64,000 bases of DNA from Pseudarthrobacter siccitolerans (GTDB taxonomy: Bacteria; Actinomycetota; Actinomycetes; Actinomycetales; Micrococcaceae). The translations under genes were made by a program, and so were the position numbers. The stretch lies in NCBI RefSeq assembly GCF_001046895.1, contig NZ_CAQI01000032.1, forward strand, positions 62,001-126,000, read 5' to 3'. Below the pieces are notes generated by a model. It made no database searches. It saw only the letters and a list, made by a program, of their open reading frames with translations, and had not been told where the DNA came from. This document shows positions 33,742 to 42,162 of this stretch, piece by piece (the first letter of the stretch is position 1; the number at the start of each line of letters is the position of its first letter).

Positions 33742-33896
33742 CGGTGCCGGCTTCTCGACACCGCCAAGCGCTAAGACCTTCGGTTGTTCCCGAATTAAGT
33801 CCCTGGCGCTACCGGGCCCAGATCCCGGTTGCAGTTGCTTCGCGCTTCAGGCCTTACACGGAATACTTTGCACGGCGATGCTCAAGGGCCGGGGAG
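33742..33896. repeat. Non-coding block duplicated at 13991-14097, with a long hairpin
   Basis: CGCTTGGCGGTG (33735-33746) pairs perfectly with CACCGCCAAGCG (33759-33770) over a 12-nt loop, and the inner 24 nt match 13991-14014. The 51-nt block 33846-33896 matches 14047-14097 at roughly four of five positions. The 356-bp gap 33570-33925 contains this, site 4 and no gene. Confidence 0.6.
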
Positions 33897-33925
33897 GAAT
33901 CGATCAAGGCTTGCTCAAGAATGGC

Positions 33926-35605
33926 TCAAAAACCGGGACTGTTTGAGGCGGAAACCAGCGGCCGGGCCGCCGCGTCCGCGTCCGGGAGGGTGATCGTCGC
34001 GGTGGTGCCCTTCCCATGGGTGCTGGTGAGGCTGATGCTTCCCCGGTGGTTTTCGATGATGGCCCTGGTGATGGCAAGTCCCAGGCCGGCACCGGGAATG
34101 GCGGAGGAGTGGGCTTTGGCGGTGCGGAAGAAACGGGTGAAAGCCTGGGCCAGATCCTCCTCGGTCATACCGACCCCGGTATCGGCCACCTCGCAGGTGA
34201 GGTTTTCGCCTTTGGTGCCGACACAGACTGTGACGGTACCGCCGGTGGGCGTGTATTTGATGGCGTTGGATACCAGGTTGTCTATGGCCTGCCCCATCCG
34301 GTCCGGGTCGAAGCGTCCGGTGGCCGGGCCTGCCGTCTGCAGGTTCAGCGTGACGCCGCCGGCCTTGGCCCGGGGCTGGGCGGCTTCGACACTGTTGGCG
34401 GCAACCTCTGCAAGGTCCGCCGGGCGGGGCGTCACGGTCACCGTGCCTGAGGCGGTGGTGAGCAGGTCGCCCACCAGGGTCAGCAGCCGTTCGGCGTTGC
34501 GTTTGGCAACGTTTAGGGAATGTTCGACGTCGGGATCGAGCCCCGTTTCGTCCAGCGCCAGGGCAAGGTAGCCCAGGATCGAAGTCAGCGGCGTCCGCAG
34601 TTCGTGCGAGACACTTGCCACGAACTGGTCCTTCGCCGAGAGCGCCTCCACCAGTGCAGTGACGTCTGTCAGGGATAGGACTGCGCCGGAATGCCGGCCG
34701 TCCGGAGTCCGGATCAGCCTGCAGGTGGCCGAGTACGCACGCTGCATGGTTCCGTTGCCGATCCAGACCAGCTCATCGGTGAAGGTCTCGCCCCGGGCCG
34801 CGCGGGTGCGTGGATGCCGCTCCGGGGGCAGGGGCTGTTTCCTGTCCATGCCGTAGACCGGAAGGCTTGCACCCTCAGCGGAACGTGGATCCGCGAAGAT
34901 TGCTCCCGCGGAGTGGGTGCTTTGATGCTGGTTGGTGAGGATGGTCCGGCCCTGGGAGTCGAGCGCGCAGACCGCGACGCTGACGGTATCCACCACGGTG
35001 CCCAGCAGTTGCTCCCGGTCCTCGCTGGCGGCCAGCAGCCGCCGGACCTCTGCTTCCTGGTTTTCCAGCCGCAGCCGCTGTTGCCGAACGGCTTTCGCAA
35101 CCCCATAGGCGGTAAGTGCCATCGCTGCCAGGATGACCGTCACGAGCACAATACGGATGAAGGAGGCGCTGGTGTAGCCGGTGCCGAGGATTGCCGGCGG
35201 GAGCACAACGCTGAAGAGGGCAGCCAGTACAGCGATAAAGACCCCGCTGCGCTGCGGCCCGTAGGACAGCCAGACCACCGGAAAAACCAGCAGGAAGCTC
35301 AGCGCCGACAAGTACTGGTCGCCGGCTTCGCGCGACAGGCCAATGGCGAGGCAGTCCAGTACCGGGATGATGAGCGGTGCCCGTTCCGGAAGCCGTTCCC
35401 ACGGCACCAGTCCGCAGGCGGCCAACAGGGCGAGATGGCCCAGCAAGGTGTACGGGAACGGACCGGACCACTCGAATTGTGGATGCAGGATCGCAGCCAG
35501 GACAACGACGAGCAGCATGGTGATGGACAGTGGGAGCTGGAACATAACAGTCCGGCCTCTTGGCCCCAGCGTTCGAAAATAGCGTGCTATCCACTCAAAA
35601 AACAT
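33926..35605 (-). CDS. Orphan sensor histidine kinase with polytopic N-terminus and PAS domain
   Basis: A 559-residue kinase. Six or so membrane segments occupy about 15-170, followed by a coiled-coil (RQQRLRLENQEAEVRRLLAA), a PAS-like domain (about 200-320, LLGTVVDTVSVAVCALDSQGRTI) and a class I kinase core: VASVSHELRTPLTSILGYL (phospho-His), NLVSNAIKYTPTGG, DTGVGMT, FRTAKAHSSAIPGAGLGLAI. GGGGGG precedes ATG 35605. No response regulator is adjacent, so its partner is elsewhere; receivers able to meet the HPt-like proteins would be natural candidates. Confidence 0.88.
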   Translation of the reverse strand: MFFEWIARYFRTLGPRGRTVMFQLPLSITMLLVVVLAAILHPQFEWSGPFPYTLLGHLALLAACGLVPWERLPERAPLIIPVLDCLAIGLSREAGDQYLSALSFLLVFPVVWLSYGPQRSGVFIAVLAALFSVVLPPAILGTGYTSASFIRIVLVTVILAAMALTAYGVAKAVRQQRLRLENQEAEVRRLLAASEDREQLLGTVVDTVSVAVCALDSQGRTILTNQHQSTHSAGAIFADPRSAEGASLPVYGMDRKQPLPPERHPRTRAARGETFTDELVWIGNGTMQRAYSATCRLIRTPDGRHSGAVLSLTDVTALVEALSAKDQFVASVSHELRTPLTSILGYLALALDETGLDPDVEHSLNVAKRNAERLLTLVGDLLTTASGTVTVTPRPADLAEVAANSVEAAQPRAKAGGVTLNLQTAGPATGRFDPDRMGQAIDNLVSNAIKYTPTGGTVTVCVGTKGENLTCEVADTGVGMTEEDLAQAFTRFFRTAKAHSSAIPGAGLGLAITRAIIENHRGSISLTSTHGKGTTATITLPDADAAARPLVSASNSPGF

Positions 35606-35852
35606 GTTTCCCCCCGGCCCCGCCCCAACAGGTCGCTATTTGAAGCCTACTGCGTGCCCTGCGCCCGGGAATAGAACGGGCGTAACCTTCCTGTGCGGCC
35701 AGTCATAGCGGAGCTTTACTCTCCTGATTAGTAAGGCTACTGTCGATTAAGGATGACTTCGTGGTTGACCTGCGTAAACAGTACTTTTAACCCGTCATCC
35801 AGCAGTACGGCGGAACTCGGACAGGGCTGTCCCGGGCGAAAGGAAAACGGCC

Positions 35853-36287
35853 ATGGTGGACCGGATTGCTGACATCTGGGGGCCCGGCAGGCACGGCAGG
35901 TACCTGCTGGTGGTCGCCGGCATCGCCGCCCTGCTGGCCGTATCCGGCTGCGCCCCTGACGGAACCGCACCTGCCGATGCGGCGCAGGAATTTCACCAGG
36001 CGATGAGCTCGTCGGACTGGTCCTCCGCCTGCTCCATGCTGGAGTCCGATACCCGCGAGAAGACGGCCCGGGAGCAGGAGGGCAGCTGCGAGGACCACCT
36101 CAGGAACCTGCAGATCCAGGAACCCGGAACAGTGGCGCGCACCGAGACATACGGCCGTGGCGCCTTCGTGGAATTCGAGAACGACGCGGTCTTCCTGGCT
36201 GCCGCCGAAGGCGGCTGGAAGATTACGGCAGCCGGGTGCACTCCGAACGGTGATGCGCCGTACACCTGCGAAGTGGGAGGCAACTAG
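35853..36287 (+). CDS. Predicted lipoprotein
   Basis: A 144-residue lipoprotein: signal helix ending in the lipobox LAVSGC (Cys33). The mature part has two to four further cysteines (SACSML, GSCEDH, AAGCTPNG, YTCEVG) that could form disulfides, and resembles the small NTF2-like/DUF4878-type exported domain (DAAQEFHQAMSSSDWSSACSML). Function unknown. AAAGGA lies upstream of ATG 35853. It heads a three-gene run with a 27-residue membrane peptide and a duplicated membrane protein. Confidence 0.82.
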   Translation: MVDRIADIWGPGRHGRYLLVVAGIAALLAVSGCAPDGTAPADAAQEFHQAMSSSDWSSACSMLESDTREKTAREQEGSCEDHLRNLQIQEPGTVARTETYGRGAFVEFENDAVFLAAAEGGWKITAAGCTPNGDAPYTCEVGGN

Positions 36288-36289
36288 TC

Positions 36290-36373
36290 ATGCGGTGGAG
36301 TTTTGCGCTGTACCTGATCCTGATTTTCGGCGGACTGGCCTACATGGCCGTCGTCGGACTCGTCCACGGATAG
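36290..36373 (+). CDS. 27-residue single-span membrane peptide
   Basis: Starts at ATG 36290 after GGGAGG and ends at TAG 36371-36373, 9 bp before the next start. The peptide begins MRWSFALYLILIFGG and is almost entirely one membrane helix. Good ribosome site, tight spacing to both neighbours and the purely hydrophobic composition argue that it is real. Possibly a subunit or regulator of the neighbouring membrane protein. Confidence 0.65.
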   Translation: MRWSFALYLILIFGGLAYMAVVGLVHG

Positions 36374-36382
36374 GAGGAAGCC

Positions 36383-37057
36383 ATGAAAAAAGCACTCAGG
36401 AACAACGGACTGAGCCTCTTCTTCGGGCTCATTTTCCTCCTGGCGCTGCTGGGGCAGGGGCTGACCGGCCATGCCCTGTTCAACGAGGAACAGCTCGTCA
36501 ACGGGCTTGAGGAAATCAGCCTGGGCCAGTACCTCACCTCTTCCCACTTCGCCGTGGACGTCTCGGAGAACTGGCAGTCCGAATACCTGCAGTTCCTGCT
36601 CTACATCATGGCCACCATCTGGCTGGTCCAAAAAGGGTCACCCGAATCAAAGGAACTGGACCAGACGGGAACCGAATCCGACGAGGACCAGCTGGTGGGT
36701 GAGCACAGCAATGAGAAGTCGCCGGCCTGGGCTAAAGCCGCCGGCTGGCGCCGCACCGTCTTTTCAAATTCGCTCGGGATGACGATGGGACTGATCTTCG
36801 TCCTGTGCTGGCTGGTCCAGTCCTTCGCCGGAAACAGTGCCTACAACGAAGAGCAGATCCAGAACTTTCAGCAGCCCGTGACCTGGACTGAGTACATTGC
36901 ATCGGCAGAGTTCTGGAACCGAACGCTGCAGAACTGGCAGTCGGAATTCCTCGCCGTCGGCTCCATGGTGGTCCTGTCCATCTACCTCCGCCAGCGCGGT
37001 TCACCCGAATCGAAGCCCGTCGGGGCTGCCCACGACGATACTGCCTCGACGGGCTAG
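36383..37057 (+). CDS. DUF6766-like membrane protein with internal duplication
   Basis: A 224-residue protein made of two similar halves, each with two membrane helices: NNGLSLFFGLIFLLALLGQG...NEEQ...ENWQSEYLQF...QKGSPESK (residues 7-91) and SNSLGMTMGLIFVLCWLVQS...NEEQ...QNWQSEFLAV...QRGSPESK (about 128-211). The joining loop is acidic. The repeated WQSE and GSPESK signatures resemble proteins annotated DUF6766; function unknown. AGGAGG precedes ATG 36383. Confidence 0.8.
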   Translation: MKKALRNNGLSLFFGLIFLLALLGQGLTGHALFNEEQLVNGLEEISLGQYLTSSHFAVDVSENWQSEYLQFLLYIMATIWLVQKGSPESKELDQTGTESDEDQLVGEHSNEKSPAWAKAAGWRRTVFSNSLGMTMGLIFVLCWLVQSFAGNSAYNEEQIQNFQQPVTWTEYIASAEFWNRTLQNWQSEFLAVGSMVVLSIYLRQRGSPESKPVGAAHDDTASTG

Positions 37058-37155
37058 CCCGGACAGGCCGGCCGGAGCCCCCTGAAACCCCAAGGCGGAG
37101 GGATGCGGCGATAGGGTCGATTGACTTTCGATAGGTAATAACTGAAACTCGATGC

Positions 37156-37635
37156 ATGAAGATCAATCGCCTGGCTGTCATCGCCCTCCGGATCGTGCTT
37201 GTGGGCGCGTTCCTCCTCCTGGTCCTGTTCCAGGTCATGTCCCTTCCCGGCCAGTTCGCCCACATGGCAGCTGAAAACCCGGAGCGGGCCTACCTCCAGT
37301 GGCCGCTCACCATCTTCGGCATCCTCGAGGTGGCCTGCGTGCAGGTGGTGATCGTCAGCACCTGGAAGCTGCTGACCATGGTCAAGCAGGACCAGATCTT
37401 CAGCAGGCGGGCTTTTGTATGGGTGGACGCGATCATGTGGGCCATCGCCGCAGCCTGGACCATGCTGGCCGTGTTCTCGGCCATCGTGGTCCTCAACGCC
37501 GATGACCCGGGCGTGCCGCTCCTGCTGATCCTGATGCTGGCGGCCGGTGCCGCCGTCGGCCTGGTGGTGGTGGTGCTGCGCGCCCTGCTCCGGCAGGCTG
37601 CGGACCTCCGCTCCGACATGGAAGCGGTGATCTGA
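37156..37635 (+). CDS. DUF2975 family membrane protein
   Basis: A 159-residue protein with four predicted membrane helices (RIVLVGAFLLLVLFQVMSL; FGILEVACVQVVIV; MWAIAAAWTMLAVFSAIVVL; LLILMLAAGAAVGLVVVVL) and the inter-helix motif QDQIFSRRAFVWVDAIMWA. DUF2975 proteins are usually paired with a YozG-like HTH protein, as here (stop and start overlap TGATG). TTTCGATAGGTAATAACTGA just upstream of ATG 37156 looks like a combined -10 and operator for the HTH partner. Confidence 0.85.
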   Translation: MKINRLAVIALRIVLVGAFLLLVLFQVMSLPGQFAHMAAENPERAYLQWPLTIFGILEVACVQVVIVSTWKLLTMVKQDQIFSRRAFVWVDAIMWAIAAAWTMLAVFSAIVVLNADDPGVPLLLILMLAAGAAVGLVVVVLRALLRQAADLRSDMEAVI

Positions 37636-37841
37636 TGCCTATCGTGGTGCGCATCGACGTCGAACTGGCGAAGCAGAAGATGAGCGTGGGGGAGTTTGCC
37701 GACAGGGTTGGCCTCACGCCTGCCAACGTGGCAGTGCTCAAGAACGGACGCGCGAAGGCCGTCCGCTTCAGCACGCTCGAAGCGATGTGCCGCGTCCTGA
37801 ACTGCCAGCCGGGTGACCTGCTCGAGTTTGTGGAGGACTGA
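37635..37841 (+). CDS. YozG/Cro-CI-type HTH regulator
   Basis: A 68-residue one-domain helix-turn-helix protein (MSVGEFADRVGLTPANVAVL... MCRVLNCQPGDLLEF), the usual companion of DUF2975 membrane proteins. Its start overlaps the upstream stop (TGATG), so translation is coupled. It probably autoregulates the pair. Confidence 0.88.
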   Translation: MPIVVRIDVELAKQKMSVGEFADRVGLTPANVAVLKNGRAKAVRFSTLEAMCRVLNCQPGDLLEFVED

Positions 37842-37844
37842 ACG

Positions 37845-37862
37845 GGTTGCCACCCGGCAACC
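37845..37862. terminator. Bidirectional terminator hairpin between convergent genes
   Basis: GGTTGCC-ACCC-GGCAACC immediately after the HTH gene and touching the stop of the convergent HPt-like gene; a TACTCCCGGGAGTA palindrome follows at 37863-37876. Confidence 0.6.
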
Positions 37863-38335
37863 TACTCCCGGGAGTACCCCGGGGTAGGGAAACCCAACAG
37901 GTGGAGGGCGGACGAAAGCTCGGGGGTGGACGCGCGGCGGCCTTCAAGGTGGGCCTGCAGGAGGTAGGCGGTGTGGCGACCGCACGTACTCAGCTGCTCC
38001 AGATGGGCCTCGGCCAACCGCGGCAGGACCTGGGCCGGGTCGGCGCCCGGGCTGTTATGCAGATCCACCTGCAGGCCATGGGCGAGGTCCGCCAGGCGTT
38101 CCCCGCCGAGCCGCTGGCTGGAGATCTTGAGGCTGCGCACAGCCTCCACTGCGCCGGCAAAGTCACCCGTGGCCAGGGCCAGGCGCAACCGTTCCACCCG
38201 GTAGGGGAGGCGTTCGATGAAGCTTTGGACCAGCGTTTTCCACACGCCTTCATCGTCCGCGAGATCCGTGCGGAGCCTGTCCAGTACCGTCCTGTCGAGG
38301 AAGGGCAGGATGGAACTATCGCCGTGAGTCATCAT
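37862..38335 (-). CDS. HPt-like domain protein lacking the phospho-accepting histidine (paralogue C)
   Basis: A 157-residue protein with an HPt-like core (FLDRTVLDRLRTDLADDEG... VRSLKISSQRLGGERLADL). The histidine position is Arg67, and the Gly after the Lys is Ile71. The C-terminal tail (about 120-157) is longer than in the paralogues. ATG 38335 follows GCGGGGAC; the longer ATG 38392 lies only 4 nt from the predicted -10 and is unlikely to be on the mRNA. The shared palindrome is 89 bp upstream. Confidence 0.73.
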   Translation of the reverse strand: MMTHGDSSILPFLDRTVLDRLRTDLADDEGVWKTLVQSFIERLPYRVERLRLALATGDFAGAVEAVRSLKISSQRLGGERLADLAHGLQVDLHNSPGADPAQVLPRLAEAHLEQLSTCGRHTAYLLQAHLEGRRASTPELSSALHLLGFPTPGYSRE

Positions 38336-38423
38336 TGTCCCCGCATTACTTCCGCCAAATGGATCCTGCTTTTGCCCCCAGAAGAACGTCATTAAACGTT
38401 ATCCCGAGGCCCGCCCGCAGGCA

Positions 38424-38440
38424 CGAGTAGCCGGTACTCG
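38424..38440 (-). promoter_or_regulatory. CGAGTA-N5-TACTCG palindrome, site 5
   Basis: CGAGTAGCCGGTACTCG; 22 bp to TAACGT (complement of 38396-38401) towards the HPt-like gene. Confidence 0.75.
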
Positions 38441-38583
38441 AAGTTCCGCCAGGCCCGCACGTGCCTGCCCGCACGGAGGCGTTAAGAAAGCGTTAAGATC
38501 CCCGGAACACCCGGCCGGAGGCAGTTCGCCCGGTGCTAGGCTCCGTGAGTTATCAGCTCAGCGTCGCGCCTGGAACGGGGAAT

Positions 38584-38602
38584 GGTGCCCGTGACGGGCA
38601 CC
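38584..38602 (+). promoter_or_regulatory. Leader hairpin before the KimA-like gene
   Basis: GGTGCCCG-TGA-CGGGCACC, 16 bp before the TTG start. It lies within a roughly 100-nt leader that could fold further. Potassium importers of this family are often under c-di-AMP riboswitches, but I could not match the ydaO consensus. Confidence 0.4.
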
Positions 38603-38618
38603 AACGAAAGACACGTCC

Positions 38619-40601
38619 TTGACGGCTCCCGCCCGGTCTTCCCTTCCCGCCACCGTTCCCAATCCGGAACTCGAAACCGAACCGCGCAGTGTGCTGGCCA
38701 AGTGGCTGCTGGAACACCGGGTCAGCCAGCCCGTCGGCCCAGAAGCCAACGAGCCCCACGGCGGGCAGCAAAGCTGGTGGAAGGTCATGTGCCTGACCGG
38801 CGTGGACTACTTCTCCACCCTCTCCTACCTGCCTGGCATCGCAGCGCTCGCGGCCGGCGCCCTCTCCCCGCTGGCCACCCTGCTCATCGTGGCCCTGACG
38901 CTCCTGGGCATGCTGCCCATGTACCGGCGGGTGGCCAGGGAAAGCCCGCACGGGCAGGGATCCGTGGCGATGCTGGAACGGCTCCTGCCCTTCTGGCGGG
39001 GCAAGGTTTTTGTGCTGGTCCTGCTTGGCTTCGTGGCCACCTCCTGGATCATCACCATCACCCTTTCCGCCGCCGACGCCACCGTGCACCTGCTCGAGAA
39101 CCCGTACCTGCCGCCGTTCCTGGAAGGCCAGGCGGTAGGCATCACCGTCTTCTTCCTGCTGGTGCTTGGCGCCGTGTTCCTGATGGGATTTTCAGAAGCC
39201 GTCGCCGTCGCCATTCCCCTGGTGGCCGTGTTCCTGGTGCTGAACGCCGTCATCATCGTGGCCGGGATGGTGGAAATCCTCGCAACGCCCGGCGCACTCA
39301 GCACGTGGACCGACGCCCTGGCCTCCGCCGGCGGCGGGCCGGGCGGAATCGTGGGCCCGGCCCTGATGGCCTTCCCGCTGCTGGTCCTGGGTCTCTCCGG
39401 CTTCGAGACCGGCGTCAGCATGATGCCCCTGGTTGCCTCCCACGGCGCCACCGCCGAGGAAAAGCTGGCCAGCCGGGTGCGCAACACCCGCAAACTGCTC
39501 ACGACGGCGGCACTCATCATGAGCGTGTACCTGCTGGGCAGCAGCTTCGTCACCACCGTGCTGATTCCCGCCGAGGAATTCCAAACCGGAGGAGAGGCCA
39601 ACGGCCGCGCCCTGGCCTACCTGGCCCACGAACACCTGGGCAACGGCTTCGGGTCCGTCTATGACGTGAGCAGCATCCTCATCCTGTGGTTCGCCGGCGC
39701 CTCGGCCATGGCCGGCCTGATCAACATCGTCCCCCGGTACCTGCCCTCCTACGGCATGGCCCCGGACTGGTCCCGCGCAGTCCGCCCGGTGGTGCTCGTC
39801 TACACCGCCATCAGCATCCTGATCACCATCGGCTTCAACGCGGACGTGAACGCGCAGGCCGGGGCATACGCCACCGGGATCCTGGCCATGATGGTCTCCG
39901 GTGCCATCGCCGTCACCATCTCCGCCATCCGGCGCAAACAGCCGCCCGCCGCCGTCGGCTTCACGGTGCTCACCCTGGTGATGCTCTACGCCCTGGCCGC
40001 CAACGCCATCGAAAAACCAGACGGCCTGGCCATCTCCGCGTTCTTCATCCTGGGCATCGTGGCGGTCTCGCTCGTCTCCCGGATCAGCCGCACCACGGAG
40101 CTGCGCGTGGACAGAATAGAGTTCGACGACGACGCCCGCCGCTTCATCAGCGACACCCTGGACTACGACGGCCGGATCAACCTGATCGCCAACCGGCCGC
40201 AGGCGCGCAACGGTGCAGAATACGCGGACAAAGAAGCAGAACAGCGGGAGAACAATCCCGTGCCCGGATCGGCCGATGTCATCTTCCTGGAAATCGACAT
40301 CACCGATCCGTCGGAGTTCAGCGACACATTGCACGTCCGCGGCGTTGAAGTGGACGGCCACCGGGTCCTGCGCGCGCAGAGCCCGGCCGCGCCCAATGCC
40401 ATCGCCGCCATCCTGCTGGCGCTCAGGGACGGTACGGGCGTGAAGCCGCATGCCTACTTCGAGTGGTCGGAAGGGAATCCCCTGGCGCACCTCATGCGCT
40501 ACCTGCTCCTGGGCCGCGGTGACACTGCCCCGGTGGTCCGGGAGATCATCCGTGAAAACGAACCGGACCCGGCGCAGCGCCCGGGCATCCACGTGGGATG
40601 A
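38619..40601 (+). CDS. kimA: KimA-like APC-family potassium importer
   Basis: A 660-residue amino-acid-permease-fold protein with about twelve helices and a cytoplasmic C-terminal domain (about 480-660). [37 protein letters not shown] and [16 protein letters not shown] match KimA/ydaO-type high-affinity K+/H+ symporters, whose C-terminal domain binds c-di-AMP in Bacillus. The start is TTG 38619 with GAAAG upstream; no earlier ATG is in frame. The next gene, another K+ importer, overlaps by 4 bp (ATGA), so the two form one potassium-uptake operon. Confidence 0.85.
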   Translation: MTAPARSSLPATVPNPELETEPRSVLAKWLLEHRVSQPVGPEANEPHGGQQSWWKVMCLTGVDYFSTLSYLPGIAALAAGALSPLATLLIVALTLLGMLPMYRRVARESPHGQGSVAMLERLLPFWRGKVFVLVLLGFVATSWIITITLSAADATVHLLENPYLPPFLEGQAVGITVFFLLVLGAVFLMGFSEAVAVAIPLVAVFLVLNAVIIVAGMVEILATPGALSTWTDALASAGGGPGGIVGPALMAFPLLVLGLSGFETGVSMMPLVASHGATAEEKLASRVRNTRKLLTTAALIMSVYLLGSSFVTTVLIPAEEFQTGGEANGRALAYLAHEHLGNGFGSVYDVSSILILWFAGASAMAGLINIVPRYLPSYGMAPDWSRAVRPVVLVYTAISILITIGFNADVNAQAGAYATGILAMMVSGAIAVTISAIRRKQPPAAVGFTVLTLVMLYALAANAIEKPDGLAISAFFILGIVAVSLVSRISRTTELRVDRIEFDDDARRFISDTLDYDGRINLIANRPQARNGAEYADKEAEQRENNPVPGSADVIFLEIDITDPSEFSDTLHVRGVEVDGHRVLRAQSPAAPNAIAAILLALRDGTGVKPHAYFEWSEGNPLAHLMRYLLLGRGDTAPVVREIIRENEPDPAQRPGIHVG

Positions 40602-42058
40602 GCCTGCGAAAGAGCATCCCGCCGTCGGGCCCTGCCACAGCAGGGCCTGACGCTTCCAGCGTGGCCGCCGTCCGGAAGCTGCTGCGGGACGCCCGGAACG
40701 AAAAGGAGGGCAGGAAGGCAAACATCGTCCGCCGGATCCTGACCCACCCGGTCAGGGCTGTACCGGTCGCCTTCCTGATGGTCATTATCATCGGGGCGGC
40801 ACTGCTGATGCTTCCGGTCTCACGCACGGACCCCGACGCCGGGGCCTTTATGGATGCCTTGTTCACCTCGGTCTCGGCGGTCTGCGTCACGGGCCTCATC
40901 ACCGTGGATACGGCTACCTTCTGGACCCCGTTCGGGCACGTGGTCATCCTGGCGCTCATCCAGGTGGGCGGCTTCGGCATCATGGCGCTGGCCACCCTGC
41001 TGGCACTGCTGGTCCGCAAAAGCATCGGCCTGCGCGGCCAGCTCGTGGCGCAGACGGAAACCCACACCCTGAACCTCGGCGACGTCCGGGCAGTGCTGGT
41101 GCGGGTTGCAAAGATCATGCTGGCCTTTGAGTCCGCAACGGCCGCGATCCTCACAGCGCGGTTCTGGATCGCCTATGACCAGAACCCCGGAACCGCCCTC
41201 TGGCACGGGATCTTCCACGCCATCTCCGCGTTCAACAATGCCGGGTTCTCGGTCTACAGCGACAGCCTTATCGGCTTCGCCGAGGACCCGTGGATCATCA
41301 CCCCGATCTGCCTGGCCGTCATCGCCGGCGGGCTCGGCTTCCCGGTGATCATCCAGCTCAGCCGGGGCGGGACCAAACCCCGGAACTGGACCGTCCACCT
41401 GCGCCTGACCATCTACGGCACGCTGTTCCTCCTTCTCGCAGGGATGGCGCTGTTCGCGGCGTTTGAGTGGAACCGGAACGAAACGCTGGGCCAGCTCTCC
41501 TTCACCGGCAAGATCCTGGGCTCCTTCGCCGGCAGCGTTTTCCCCCGCACCGCCGGGTTCAACAGCATCGACTACGGCGCCGCGGCCCCGGAAACCCTGA
41601 TGGTCACCAACATCCTGATGTTCATCGGCGGCGGCAGCGCGGGCACCGCCGGCGGCATCAAAATCACCACGTTCCTGGTGCTGGGCTTCGCCATCTGGAA
41701 CGAAGTCCGCGGCCGCGACCAGGTGACCATCGCCCACCGTTCCGTCAGCTCCTCCTCCCAGCGCCAGGCCCTGTCCGTGGCGCTGCTGGGGGTCGCCGCC
41801 GTGGTCATCGGAACCATGCTGCTGCTCCTCTTCACCGACTACAGCCTGGAAAAGGTCCTGTTCGAATCCATCTCCGCCTTCGCTACGGTAGGGATGAGCA
41901 CCGGCATCACCTACAATTTGCCGCCGTCCGCGGAGTGGGTGCTGATGGTACTGATGTTCACGGGCCGCATCGGCACGGTAACGGTTGCCTCCGCACTGGC
42001 TCTTTCCGCCCGGCCCCGGCTCTTCCACCTCCCCGAGGAACGCCCCATCATCGGGTAG
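40598..42058 (+). CDS. ktrB: TrkH/KtrB-family potassium uptake channel subunit
   Basis: A 486-residue protein with the four-fold pore-loop repeat of Trk/Ktr/HKT proteins; the filter segments read [26 protein letters not shown] and [10 protein letters not shown]. KtrB works with a cytoplasmic RCK subunit KtrA, which is not in this window. Its N-terminus (1-50) is basic and cytoplasmic. Translationally coupled to the KimA-like gene. Confidence 0.9.
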   Translation: MSLRKSIPPSGPATAGPDASSVAAVRKLLRDARNEKEGRKANIVRRILTHPVRAVPVAFLMVIIIGAALLMLPVSRTDPDAGAFMDALFTSVSAVCVTGLITVDTATFWTPFGHVVILALIQVGGFGIMALATLLALLVRKSIGLRGQLVAQTETHTLNLGDVRAVLVRVAKIMLAFESATAAILTARFWIAYDQNPGTALWHGIFHAISAFNNAGFSVYSDSLIGFAEDPWIITPICLAVIAGGLGFPVIIQLSRGGTKPRNWTVHLRLTIYGTLFLLLAGMALFAAFEWNRNETLGQLSFTGKILGSFAGSVFPRTAGFNSIDYGAAAPETLMVTNILMFIGGGSAGTAGGIKITTFLVLGFAIWNEVRGRDQVTIAHRSVSSSSQRQALSVALLGVAAVVIGTMLLLLFTDYSLEKVLFESISAFATVGMSTGITYNLPPSAEWVLMVLMFTGRIGTVTVASALALSARPRLFHLPEERPIIG

Positions 42059-42086
42059 GGGCAAGATTGCATCAAGCGGTGGCCGG

Positions 42087-42100
42087 TCCTAGGAATCCCC
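42087..42100. promoter_or_regulatory. CCTAGG-type motif upstream of the RsbQ-like gene
   Basis: TCCTAGGAATCCCC, 63 bp before ATG 42163; member of the recurrent intergenic motif. Confidence 0.35.
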
Positions 42101-42162
42101 GGCCGCCCGCCGCTAATATCTGAGGCAAGTATCCCTTCTTATTACCCGGGGGCCAGTGCGGC

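Noticed and set aside
38441..38618. ydaO-type c-di-AMP riboswitch before the KimA-like gene
   Set aside because: Location is right but I could not match the conserved core; kept only as a leader hairpin.
40820..42064. 414-codon open frame on the - strand opposite the KtrB-like gene
   Set aside because: Composition (Gly/Asp/His/Gln-rich, no motif) is that of a reverse-frame shadow; the + strand has all pore motifs.
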